DNA from: M3007 sp033762055
GTDB taxonomy: Bacteria > Bacteroidota > Bacteroidia > Chitinophagales > Saprospiraceae
Direction: 5' to 3'
Length of the DNA: 19,075 nt
Assembly: GCA_033762055.1 (NCBI GenBank)
Contig: JANRLZ010000520.1
Span: forward strand, 1 to 19,075
Part shown: piece by piece, positions 7,194 through 14,559 of the stretch
Layout: each line of letters opens with the position of its first letter
Position numbering within the stretch: the stretch's first letter is position 1
Program-made: the position numbers and the translations under genes
The notes under the pieces: generated by a model
Told to the model about the DNA's origin: nothing
Database searches by the model: none
Seen by the model: the letters and a program-made list of their open reading frames with translations, nothing else

Positions 7194-9632
7194 CTACTCG
7201 CTGCGCAGGCTTTTGACGGGGTTGGCGAGGGCGGCTTTTAGGGATTGGAAACTCACCGTAAGCAGGGCAATCAGGATGGCGCCTGCGCCGGCCAGCAAAA
7301 ACATCCAGCTTTCTATTTCTATGCGGTAGGCAAAATCTCCCAGCCACTTTCCCATGAAATAATAGGCAACCGGAAAAGCAATGACAAACGCCACAACGAC
7401 CAGTTGAAGGAATTCTCTGGATAACAAGGTCACAACTGAAACTACACTGGCGCCCAATACTTTACGCACACCGATTTCCTTTGTTTTTTGCTCAACAATA
7501 AAAGCGGTGAGCCCGATAAGTCCCAAAGCATTAAGCATGAGGGCCAGCAGGGTGACAAGTTGAAAAAGCGTAAATGTGCGTGATTCTGCACGGTAGAGCG
7601 AGGCAAGATGCTCATCCAGAAAAGCCGATTCAAACAGGGTTTCGGGATAAATTTTTTTCCATATTTTTTCAATGGACGACAAGGTTGCCGCATTTGCCAC
7701 CGCAGGTTCGAGCGAAATGCCGAGATTGTTTTTGAACATATGAAAAGGCATCAATACGGTCGAACCCACCGTTTCCCGCAGGGAGTGGGTGTGAAAATCG
7801 CGCACCACTCCTACGATGGCGGGAGTGACCCGGTTGATTCCAATCATGATTTCTTTTCCCAGCGCCGCTTCCGGCGTGGCAAATCCCAGGGCATTTGCGC
7901 CCGATTCATTGATGACACATACATAACGACGCTCCTGCTCCGGAATGCTTTCGGCGCACTGCACTTCGTCGGAGGAATTGATGAACCGCCCTGCAAGCAT
8001 TTCGATCCCGTAGGTTTCCTTGTAGTTCGCGTCGCAAATTTTCACAGCCACTTCAATTTTTGAGCGGTCATAGTTTTCACGCAGGTTGTATATGGTTCCC
8101 AATTGTCCCCATTTCGCAGTTGGCGCGCCGGCGCCTTGCGAAACATGCCGTACGCCTGGAATTTGAGCAATCTCGTTTTTTAATGCGTTTATTCTTTCAG
8201 AATTTGCCTCCGGCAAACGAATATCAACAATTCCATCCTGTCTGAAGCCAAGCGGCTTATCCCTTAAATACTTCATTTGCATGGCAGCCACTATGACCGC
8301 TGTGATAAAAATTTGCGCCACGACAAACTGAAAGGTGACCAACCCGCGGCGCAAAAACAGCGATATGCGAGAGTGTCGCATGTTGAATGTCCCGCGCAAT
8401 ACCTCTGAGGGGTTAAACCCAGCCAAAACGAGTGCGGGGTAAAAACCCGCCAAAAGCGTGGTAAGCAGGCAGAGTGCCGCCAGCAATCCGAGTACCTGCG
8501 GCGACCACCACTGTGCCACTATTTGGCGTTCGAGAAAAACATTGAGCGGGGACAACAGCATCGCGGCAGTGAAGGCTGCCAGGGCCGTTGCCGTAGCACT
8601 CAATACAAAGGTTTGTCCGAGAAAACCAAAAGCAAGTTGCCAACGATCGGCGCCCAGGGTTTTTCGAACGCCCGTTTCTTTGGCGCGCTGCGAGGCGATG
8701 GCGGTAGAAAGGTTGACGTAGTTGACACAAGCAACCAGCAATAAAAACAAACCAATGGCGCCCAGCCAATAAAACCGTTCAAAATCAACTGTATAGGACG
8801 GATTCATCTCCGCGTGCACCATCTCCGAGTGTATGTTGGCCAATGGTTGAAGTGCATACCGGAAGCTGCTTTCGTCCTGTTTGTCTTTGCGGGCATTGGC
8901 AATGGTTGCGAGTTGTTCGCCAACTGAAGCTGCTGACGTACCGGGTGGCAATCGCAGGTAAACGTAGCGCCCTCCGTTGAAAAAGCCCCAGTTCGTCTGG
9001 TCGTTTTCCGATGATGACAAGGAAGGCCACGACACGAGCATGCTGAATTGCAGATGCGAGTTGGCAGGCGGGTCGGGCATCAATCCGGCGACCTCAAGTT
9101 CTTTTCGTTCCTCTCCGCTCCCGAGGCGAAAGGTTTTTCCCACCGCGTTGCCGCCAGGAAAATAGCGGGCCGCCGTGCTTTTAGTCAGGATTACCTTGTT
9201 GGGTTGACGCAATAACCAGGCCGGCTGGCCGGCATCAGTTTTGAAATTGAAAAGATCAAAAAATGCGGAGTCGGCATATATGACGTTTTTTTCCTGAAAA
9301 ATATAGTCACCGGAGAGCTGAACAACCGTTTCATCCAACCAGTACACATTGGCAATGTCCTGAATACCTCCAACATCGTCGCGTAATGCGCCGGCAACCG
9401 GCCCCTGGGCAAGCGGCAGGTTTTCCTTGCCGGTCATGTGCGTTAATTCACATACCACCCGATAGATGTTTCCGGTATCGCGGTGAAAATTATCAAAACT
9501 TCTTTCATGCAAAAGCAGCAACCCGATCAGCAAACTGATCGTCAGGCCGACATAAAGGCCCGTAAAATTGAGCAAAGTAAAAGCCTTGTGGCGTCGAAGG
9601 CTACGTAATGCGAGCGTAATTTGTTGTAACAT
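7194..9632 (-). CDS. Double-FtsX (MacB-like) ABC transporter permease
   Basis: An 812-residue permease starting MLQQITLALRSLRRHKAF. TM1 is about 18-41, the first periplasmic domain about 45-282, TM2 about 288-309, the first coupling segment AKETGVRKTLGAD about 317-329, TM3 about 340-362 and TM4 about 378-404. TM5 is about 429-450 and the second periplasmic domain about 455-680, with TPEAALGK near 586 and GVVRDFHTHSL near 608. TM6 is about 690-713, the second coupling segment TKEIGVRKVLGAS 717-729, then TM7, TM8 and the tail ANPVKSLRSE. FLDEHLASLYRAE before TM6 matches the conserved FLDE segment of the paralogues. Its start is 86 bp from the stop of the next upstream permease. Its stop is followed within 6 nt by the heptamer hairpin, so this may be the last gene of the upstream transcription block. 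The DNA for FAYRIEIESWMFLLAG is identical to that of the neighbour at 9719-12130. Confidence 0.94.
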   Translation of the reverse strand: MLQQITLALRSLRRHKAFTLLNFTGLYVGLTISLLIGLLLLHERSFDNFHRDTGNIYRVVCELTHMTGKENLPLAQGPVAGALRDDVGGIQDIANVYWLDETVVQLSGDYIFQEKNVIYADSAFFDLFNFKTDAGQPAWLLRQPNKVILTKSTAARYFPGGNAVGKTFRLGSGEERKELEVAGLMPDPPANSHLQFSMLVSWPSLSSSENDQTNWGFFNGGRYVYLRLPPGTSAASVGEQLATIANARKDKQDESSFRYALQPLANIHSEMVHAEMNPSYTVDFERFYWLGAIGLFLLLVACVNYVNLSTAIASQRAKETGVRKTLGADRWQLAFGFLGQTFVLSATATALAAFTAAMLLSPLNVFLERQIVAQWWSPQVLGLLAALCLLTTLLAGFYPALVLAGFNPSEVLRGTFNMRHSRISLFLRRGLVTFQFVVAQIFITAVIVAAMQMKYLRDKPLGFRQDGIVDIRLPEANSERINALKNEIAQIPGVRHVSQGAGAPTAKWGQLGTIYNLRENYDRSKIEVAVKICDANYKETYGIEMLAGRFINSSDEVQCAESIPEQERRYVCVINESGANALGFATPEAALGKEIMIGINRVTPAIVGVVRDFHTHSLRETVGSTVLMPFHMFKNNLGISLEPAVANAATLSSIEKIWKKIYPETLFESAFLDEHLASLYRAESRTFTLFQLVTLLALMLNALGLIGLTAFIVEQKTKEIGVRKVLGASVVSVVTLLSREFLQLVVVAFVIAFPVAYYFMGKWLGDFAYRIEIESWMFLLAGAGAILIALLTVSFQSLKAALANPVKSLRSE
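7285..7336 (-). repeat. 52-bp exact direct repeat, copy 1
   Basis: These 52 bases are identical to 9810-9861 and encode FAYRIEIESWMFLLAG with flanking bases, the loop before and start of the last membrane helix of the permease at 7194-9632. Synonymous positions are identical too, unlike the sequence on either side. Confidence 0.93.
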
Positions 9633-9718
9633 AGCATTTTACCGACGCATCGCCGGCTACTTTTTTATTGAAAGTATTGTTCAGGCATTTTCATTTGTTT
9701 CTTTTCAAACCGCTATTA

Positions 9719-12130
9719 TCATTCATTCCGCAATGCTTTCACCGGATTGGCCCATGCAGCTTTCAGCGACTGTATGCCTACTGTCAGCAAGGCTACCACG
9801 ATGGACAGGGCGCCGGCCAGCAAAAACATCCAGCTTTCTATTTCTATGCGGTAGGCAAAATTGGCCAGCCATTGGTGCATGAAATAATATGCGAACGGCG
9901 AGGCTAAAAGGAATGCAACAAAAATCAGTTTCAAAAAACCTCCCGTCAACATGCCTGTAATCCCTGCAATACTGGCGCCCAACACTTTGCGTATCCCGAT
10001 TTCTTTCCTGCGGCGCTGCACCTGATAGGCGGTAAGTCCGAGTAACCCCAGGCAGGATACTGCAATCGCCAGGGCGGCAAACAAACCGAATATTTGCCCG
10101 AACCGTGTTTCCTGCTGGTACTGCCGGGCAAAATGTTCGTCCAGCATCCAATAACGAAACGGTTGGTCGGGAAATAACCGGCTCCAGGTCTTCTGCATGG
10201 CCGGCAGGGTGGCTGAAATGTGTTCCGGCGCAATTTTTACGGTCAAATATTGTAACTCGGCAGGTGGGAAGCAGTAGTACAAGGTGGGTTTAGGGGTCGT
10301 TTTCAGCGATTCGATGTGAAAGTTATCTACCACCGCCCCAATGATCATAGTGGCGCCGTTTTCGCTGTTCTCGTAGGCAATTTCCCTTCCGACAGCCGCC
10401 TCCGGAGAAGGAAAGCCCAGTGCCTCCAACATGGCGCGATTGATGCTGACCGTGCGGTAACGCGCGGTTTCGTTTGCCTGCAACCGATGCTCGCCGGCTA
10501 ATACTTTAATCCCCATTAAATCAAAAAACTGCGCATCAGTTTCAACAAAATAGGAGGTAATACCCACATAATCCGGCTTTTCCGTCCAGCGCAACGGACG
10601 GTTACTGCCGCTGATACCATTGATTCCGAGCCCCGGCGCTACGCTCGATGATGCCAGTCCACCAACGCCAGGCAATTGAGCGCAGGCAGTTTTAAACACC
10701 CCGATCCGTTGTGCCGCCAGGCTATCCTGCGGACTGCCGGCCCGAACCGATTTTACAGCAACCAACTGATCCAGTTGAACACCGAGTTCGTGGTTTTTTA
10801 AAAAATCAAGCTGTTTGCTTACTACCAATACGCCGAAAATGAGACCAATGGAACAGGAAAATTGCACCACCACCAATCCCTTGCGCAAAGATTCGGCATG
10901 ACTGCCGGCAAATTGCCCGCGCAATACCACCGCCGGACGAAATCCGGAAAGCAGCAAGGCCGGGTACAATCCGGCCGGCAAGGCGATCAGTAGCACCCAC
11001 GCTGCACTGCCGGCCCAAAAAGAAAGATCGGGTGTGTCTGCCATCTCATTGCCGGTGAGTTGGCCAAACCAGGGCAATAACTGCCAAAAACACAGCGCTG
11101 ATGCACCAAAAGCAGCCAGGCTCAACAACACACTTTCGAGCAAAAACTGCCCGATAAGCATCCCCTTGCCGGCGCCAAGCGCTTTGCGTATACCAACTTC
11201 CTTGCCTCTCTCGTGAGCAAAAGCCGTGGCCAGGTTGATGTAATTGATAAAAGCAATGCCGAGGATAAGCAGCGCGATAATTCGAAGGAAATAAACAGTG
11301 CGCGCGCTGCTGTTGGGCTCAAGTTCGTACGTAAGATCGGAGTGCAGGTGAATATCTGTAAACCGTTGTATATCCAGCCGGATGCCCTCGCTTTTTAAAT
11401 GGGCTTCGCTCAGTTCAGCCAGTTTGCCGCGTACAGTTTCAGGGTCAAAACCCGGTGCCAGCTGAAGATAGTTGTAGTCCCAATAGGATTCAAAATTGTC
11501 GCGATGCCCCATCGCATACCGGGTGGCGTACGACAGCAGCATATCAAATTTCAGGTGTGTATTCAACGGCGGATCGGCTACTACGCCGCGTATGGTGTAG
11601 CGCCCTGCCAACATACCTTCTGTTATCTCCAGCGTTTTTCCGGTGGCATCTTCCATACCAAACAAGCGCATGGCCTGGCTGCGGGCGAGTACCGCAGAAT
11701 ATGGCTCGTTCAGGCAATTTGCTGCATCACCAAATAAAAAGGGAGCCGGGAACATGCGAAAAAAACCGGGGTCGGTAGCATAGCAACGCGCCAATTCGAA
11801 CGGCTGTTCACCGGCCAGAACAACCATTTCGGGGCTGCTGCCACAGTATAATCGCGCGTAATCAGTCACTCCCGACAGCTCGGCTTTTAGCACAGGGCCT
11901 ATTGCACTGTGGGTATTGGCATCCAGTGTGACCTTTCCGCCACCTTGTGAAAGGTTATACACCCGCCATATCTGCGCGGCATGCGGACTCTGCAAATCGT
12001 ACTGGTATTCGTATCGAACATAACAAAACAGCAGCAAAGCGGCAGTCATACCGGTCACCAGACCGGCAAAATTCAAACCGGTAAAGACCGGTTGTTTGCG
12101 AAATAGAAATCGCAGGTAGTGTGTAAACAT
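9719..12130 (-). CDS. Double-FtsX (MacB-like) ABC transporter permease
   Basis: An 803-residue permease. I place the start at the ATG at 12130, giving MFTHYLRFLFRKQPVF as in the paralogues; an in-frame ATG at 12148 adds only six residues (MFNAGT) without a counterpart. TM1 is about 17-39, the first periplasmic domain about 42-275, TM2 about 279-300, the first coupling segment GKEVGIRKALGAG about 309-321, TM3 about 330-352 and TM4 about 373-396. TM5 is about 418-438 and the second periplasmic domain about 442-675. TM6 is about 679-703, the second coupling segment RKEIGIRKVLGAS 708-720, then TM7-TM8. The tail ANPVKALRNE differs slightly from the ANPVKSLRSE of its neighbours, and the last helix leads into IQSLKAAWANP rather than a VSxQS form. 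The start is 36 bp after the stop of the upstream permease, consistent with one operon. No ATPase gene is adjacent. Confidence 0.93.
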   Translation of the reverse strand: MFTHYLRFLFRKQPVFTGLNFAGLVTGMTAALLLFCYVRYEYQYDLQSPHAAQIWRVYNLSQGGGKVTLDANTHSAIGPVLKAELSGVTDYARLYCGSSPEMVVLAGEQPFELARCYATDPGFFRMFPAPFLFGDAANCLNEPYSAVLARSQAMRLFGMEDATGKTLEITEGMLAGRYTIRGVVADPPLNTHLKFDMLLSYATRYAMGHRDNFESYWDYNYLQLAPGFDPETVRGKLAELSEAHLKSEGIRLDIQRFTDIHLHSDLTYELEPNSSARTVYFLRIIALLILGIAFINYINLATAFAHERGKEVGIRKALGAGKGMLIGQFLLESVLLSLAAFGASALCFWQLLPWFGQLTGNEMADTPDLSFWAGSAAWVLLIALPAGLYPALLLSGFRPAVVLRGQFAGSHAESLRKGLVVVQFSCSIGLIFGVLVVSKQLDFLKNHELGVQLDQLVAVKSVRAGSPQDSLAAQRIGVFKTACAQLPGVGGLASSSVAPGLGINGISGSNRPLRWTEKPDYVGITSYFVETDAQFFDLMGIKVLAGEHRLQANETARYRTVSINRAMLEALGFPSPEAAVGREIAYENSENGATMIIGAVVDNFHIESLKTTPKPTLYYCFPPAELQYLTVKIAPEHISATLPAMQKTWSRLFPDQPFRYWMLDEHFARQYQQETRFGQIFGLFAALAIAVSCLGLLGLTAYQVQRRRKEIGIRKVLGASIAGITGMLTGGFLKLIFVAFLLASPFAYYFMHQWLANFAYRIEIESWMFLLAGALSIVVALLTVGIQSLKAAWANPVKALRNE
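9810..9861 (-). repeat. 52-bp exact direct repeat, copy 2
   Basis: Identical to 7285-7336 and spaced 2,525 bp from it, inside the 3' part of the permease at 9719-12130. The repeat links two neighbouring paralogues and, like the 71-bp pair, lies near the 3' end of the genes. Confidence 0.93.
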
Positions 12131-12166
12131 GGTGCCTGCATTGAACAAGTGAATGAAGATCTGCGA

Positions 12167-14548
12167 CTATTCGCTTCGCAGTGATTTTACCGGATTGGCC
12201 AGTGCGGCTTTTATACTTTGGTAACTGACCGTCAGAAAAGCGATAGCAATTGCTATTAATGCCGCCAATATGAATATCGGGGGTTCAATTTCAATACGGT
12301 AGGCAAAATCAGCCAACCACTGTTTCATCCAGTAATAGGCAAGGGGGAATGCCAAAAGAAACGAGAGCATTACCAGTTTCATAAAATCGCGGGCGAGCAT
12401 ACCCGTAATACCAATCACACTGGCGCCCAGCACTTTGCGAATTCCTATTTCTTTGTTTCGCCGTTCGGCAGCAAATGCAGCCAGGGCAAACAAACCGAGC
12501 CCGGCAATAAAAATGGCCAGTCCGGCAAATAACATCGCCACTTTACCGGTCTGCTGTTCACGGCGATACAATGCATCCAGATGATCGTCGAGGAAGACAT
12601 AATCGAAAGCCGTATTTGGCATGGTGCGTTGAAAAACGACCTCCAGCTCACGCATCGCCAGCCTTAATTGCTGCGAGGAAAGTTTTACCAGTAAATAATC
12701 GAAGCCTTCGGTTCGCCCATTATGAAAGGCATAAGGGCCGATTTTTTCGCGCATACTGCCAAAATGAAAATCTTCCACCACACCAACCACTACCGGATTG
12801 GGCAGGTCCACCTCTGCCTGGCGACCGATGGCTTGCTCAGGCGTCCAGCCTAAATAATCCACCGCCGAACGATTGAGTACGACTTCTGTAATGGTATCGC
12901 CCGGCGCCGGCGTACGCATGGGACTGCCGGCCAGCATGGGTATTTCAAGTACGGAAAACACGTCAGCGCGTGCGCGACAGGTCGTGAGTGCGTTGCCTTC
13001 TGTTTCATTGGGTCGGGTGATGTTTCGGCCACTGCCTTCTTCGCCGGGAAAAGTTTGTGAAAACGCGGCGCCTTTTACAGCGCTCAATTGTTTGACTTCC
13101 GTTTCCAATGCGAGCATTTGCTCTTTTGTTTCGGCACCGGCCACTTTCAATGCGACCATCTGCTCAGGAGAATAGCCCAATTTTTTATTCTGAATAAAAT
13201 TCAACTGTTTGTAAACCACCACCGTCGCCACAATGAGTGCTGTCGAAATACAGAATTGAAAAACAACCAGCCCTTTCCGAAACCATCCGCCGCCGCCAGA
13301 GCGAGCAGTTTGCCGCAGTGTCTGCATGGGCGAAAAGGAGGACAAATACATGGCAGGATAAGCGCCGGCTACCAGCGTGACTACCAGCCAGATGCCAGCA
13401 ATTCCCACCCAAAACCAGGGCGCCGCCAAAAAACCGAGGCCCAGCTGCTTGTCGGCCAGGGTATTAAAAAGAGGCAATCCCAGGCGCAGCAGCAAAATAC
13501 TGCTGCCGATGCCGAGGAGGGTGATGAGGGCTGTTTCGGCATAAAACCGGGTGGCCAATTGCCCCTTTCCGGCCCCCAGCGTTTTTCGCAAACTCACTTC
13601 TTTCGACCGTTGCTGCGACTGCGCCGTGGCGAGGTTCATGTAATTGATGCAGGCAATCAGGAGCAGCAACACCGCCAACCCGATGAGGATGCGCACCTGA
13701 CGGACATCGCCGTACGGTTGTTCGTCGTACGACGACATGTCGGCGGAATAAAGATGTACGTCAAGCAACGGCTTAAGGGAAAATCTGAAATGATGGCGTT
13801 CCGGCGGAGCATGTTGTTTTACCAGCGTAGCAATGCCTGCTTCCAGTTCGGGCAAGGGCGGCGCATCGGACCGAAGCAACAGATAGGTATAAAAACTGGC
13901 ATTTCCCCAACTGTAACGCTCCGGTTTTCCAAAGTTGATGCTTTGAAACGAGCCGATAATATCAAAAGGCAGGTGGGTGTTGGGTGGAAAATCGGCAAAG
14001 ACACCGGTTACTTCCAGGTCTATGTAATTATCTACCCGAATGGTTTGTCCCAACGGTTCCTGATCGCCGAAATAACGCTTTGCGGTTGCAGCGCTGAGCA
14101 AGACGGTACCCGGACGCGCCAACCCCTCGCCCGAACCTTTCAGCAGTTGTAAACTAAACACATTGAGTACATTCGGGTCGGCCCAGTACAAGCGATTTTC
14201 GGCATAATTGCGCTGTGCAGCACGTACATTGGCCGTTCCGTTGAAGTTGTTGGCAAAAACGCGCGTGGCAATTTCCACTCCCGGAAGATAGGTCTGTAAA
14301 AAAGAGGCCAGTACATTGGGCGCTGCCCCTAATTTACGCACCCGGCCATCATATTCATACGCTGTTTCCACCCGTACAATCCGTTCTGCCTTGCTGTGAA
14401 AGCGCTCAAACGAAAGCTCATCCTGTACAAAAAGCAACACCGCAACGGCAGCAGCCAGGCCGAATGCCAGTCCCAGCAAGTTGATCGTGCTGAAAAGTTT
14501 GTTGTTGCCCAGATGGCGGAATGCGAGGCGGAAATAGTTAAAAAGCAT
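12167..14548 (-). CDS. Double-FtsX (MacB-like) ABC transporter permease
   Basis: A 793-residue permease, the shortest complete copy, starting MLFNYFRLAFRHLGNNKLF. TM1 is about 19-41, the first periplasmic domain about 44-280, TM2 about 286-308, the first coupling segment SKEVSLRKTLGAG about 315-327, TM3 about 337-360 and TM4 about 378-402. TM5 is about 425-446, followed by a second periplasmic domain shorter than in the paralogues (about 450-668). TM6 is about 670-692 and the second coupling segment NKEIGIRKVLGAS ends at 710, followed by TM7-TM8 and ANPVKSLRSE. In the first coupling segment the usual G of EVG is S. The start is 11 bp after the stop of the upstream permease, so the two are almost certainly cotranscribed. 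A long open frame on the opposite strand (13088-14152) is a coding shadow. The ligand is unknown. Confidence 0.94.
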   Translation of the reverse strand: MLFNYFRLAFRHLGNNKLFSTINLLGLAFGLAAAVAVLLFVQDELSFERFHSKAERIVRVETAYEYDGRVRKLGAAPNVLASFLQTYLPGVEIATRVFANNFNGTANVRAAQRNYAENRLYWADPNVLNVFSLQLLKGSGEGLARPGTVLLSAATAKRYFGDQEPLGQTIRVDNYIDLEVTGVFADFPPNTHLPFDIIGSFQSINFGKPERYSWGNASFYTYLLLRSDAPPLPELEAGIATLVKQHAPPERHHFRFSLKPLLDVHLYSADMSSYDEQPYGDVRQVRILIGLAVLLLLIACINYMNLATAQSQQRSKEVSLRKTLGAGKGQLATRFYAETALITLLGIGSSILLLRLGLPLFNTLADKQLGLGFLAAPWFWVGIAGIWLVVTLVAGAYPAMYLSSFSPMQTLRQTARSGGGGWFRKGLVVFQFCISTALIVATVVVYKQLNFIQNKKLGYSPEQMVALKVAGAETKEQMLALETEVKQLSAVKGAAFSQTFPGEEGSGRNITRPNETEGNALTTCRARADVFSVLEIPMLAGSPMRTPAPGDTITEVVLNRSAVDYLGWTPEQAIGRQAEVDLPNPVVVGVVEDFHFGSMREKIGPYAFHNGRTEGFDYLLVKLSSQQLRLAMRELEVVFQRTMPNTAFDYVFLDDHLDALYRREQQTGKVAMLFAGLAIFIAGLGLFALAAFAAERRNKEIGIRKVLGASVIGITGMLARDFMKLVMLSFLLAFPLAYYWMKQWLADFAYRIEIEPPIFILAALIAIAIAFLTVSYQSIKAALANPVKSLRSE

Positions 14549-14559
14549 GACAGATTGAA

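Noticed and set aside
275..9632. Shared GCT directly before the ATG in four permeases (starts at 277, 4130, 6718, 9632).
   Set aside because: Three bases are too few to call a control site; shared ancestry of the copies explains it.
9642..9656. Small hairpin (CCGACG, 3-nt loop, CGCCGG) in the 86-bp gap before the permease at 7194-9632.
   Set aside because: Six pairs including one G-U are easily found by chance, and there is no T tract; no promoter match was found in this gap either.
13088..14152. 354-codon open frame on the plus strand.
   Set aside because: Antisense shadow of the permease at 12167-14548; composition is unnatural for a protein and no family is recognisable.
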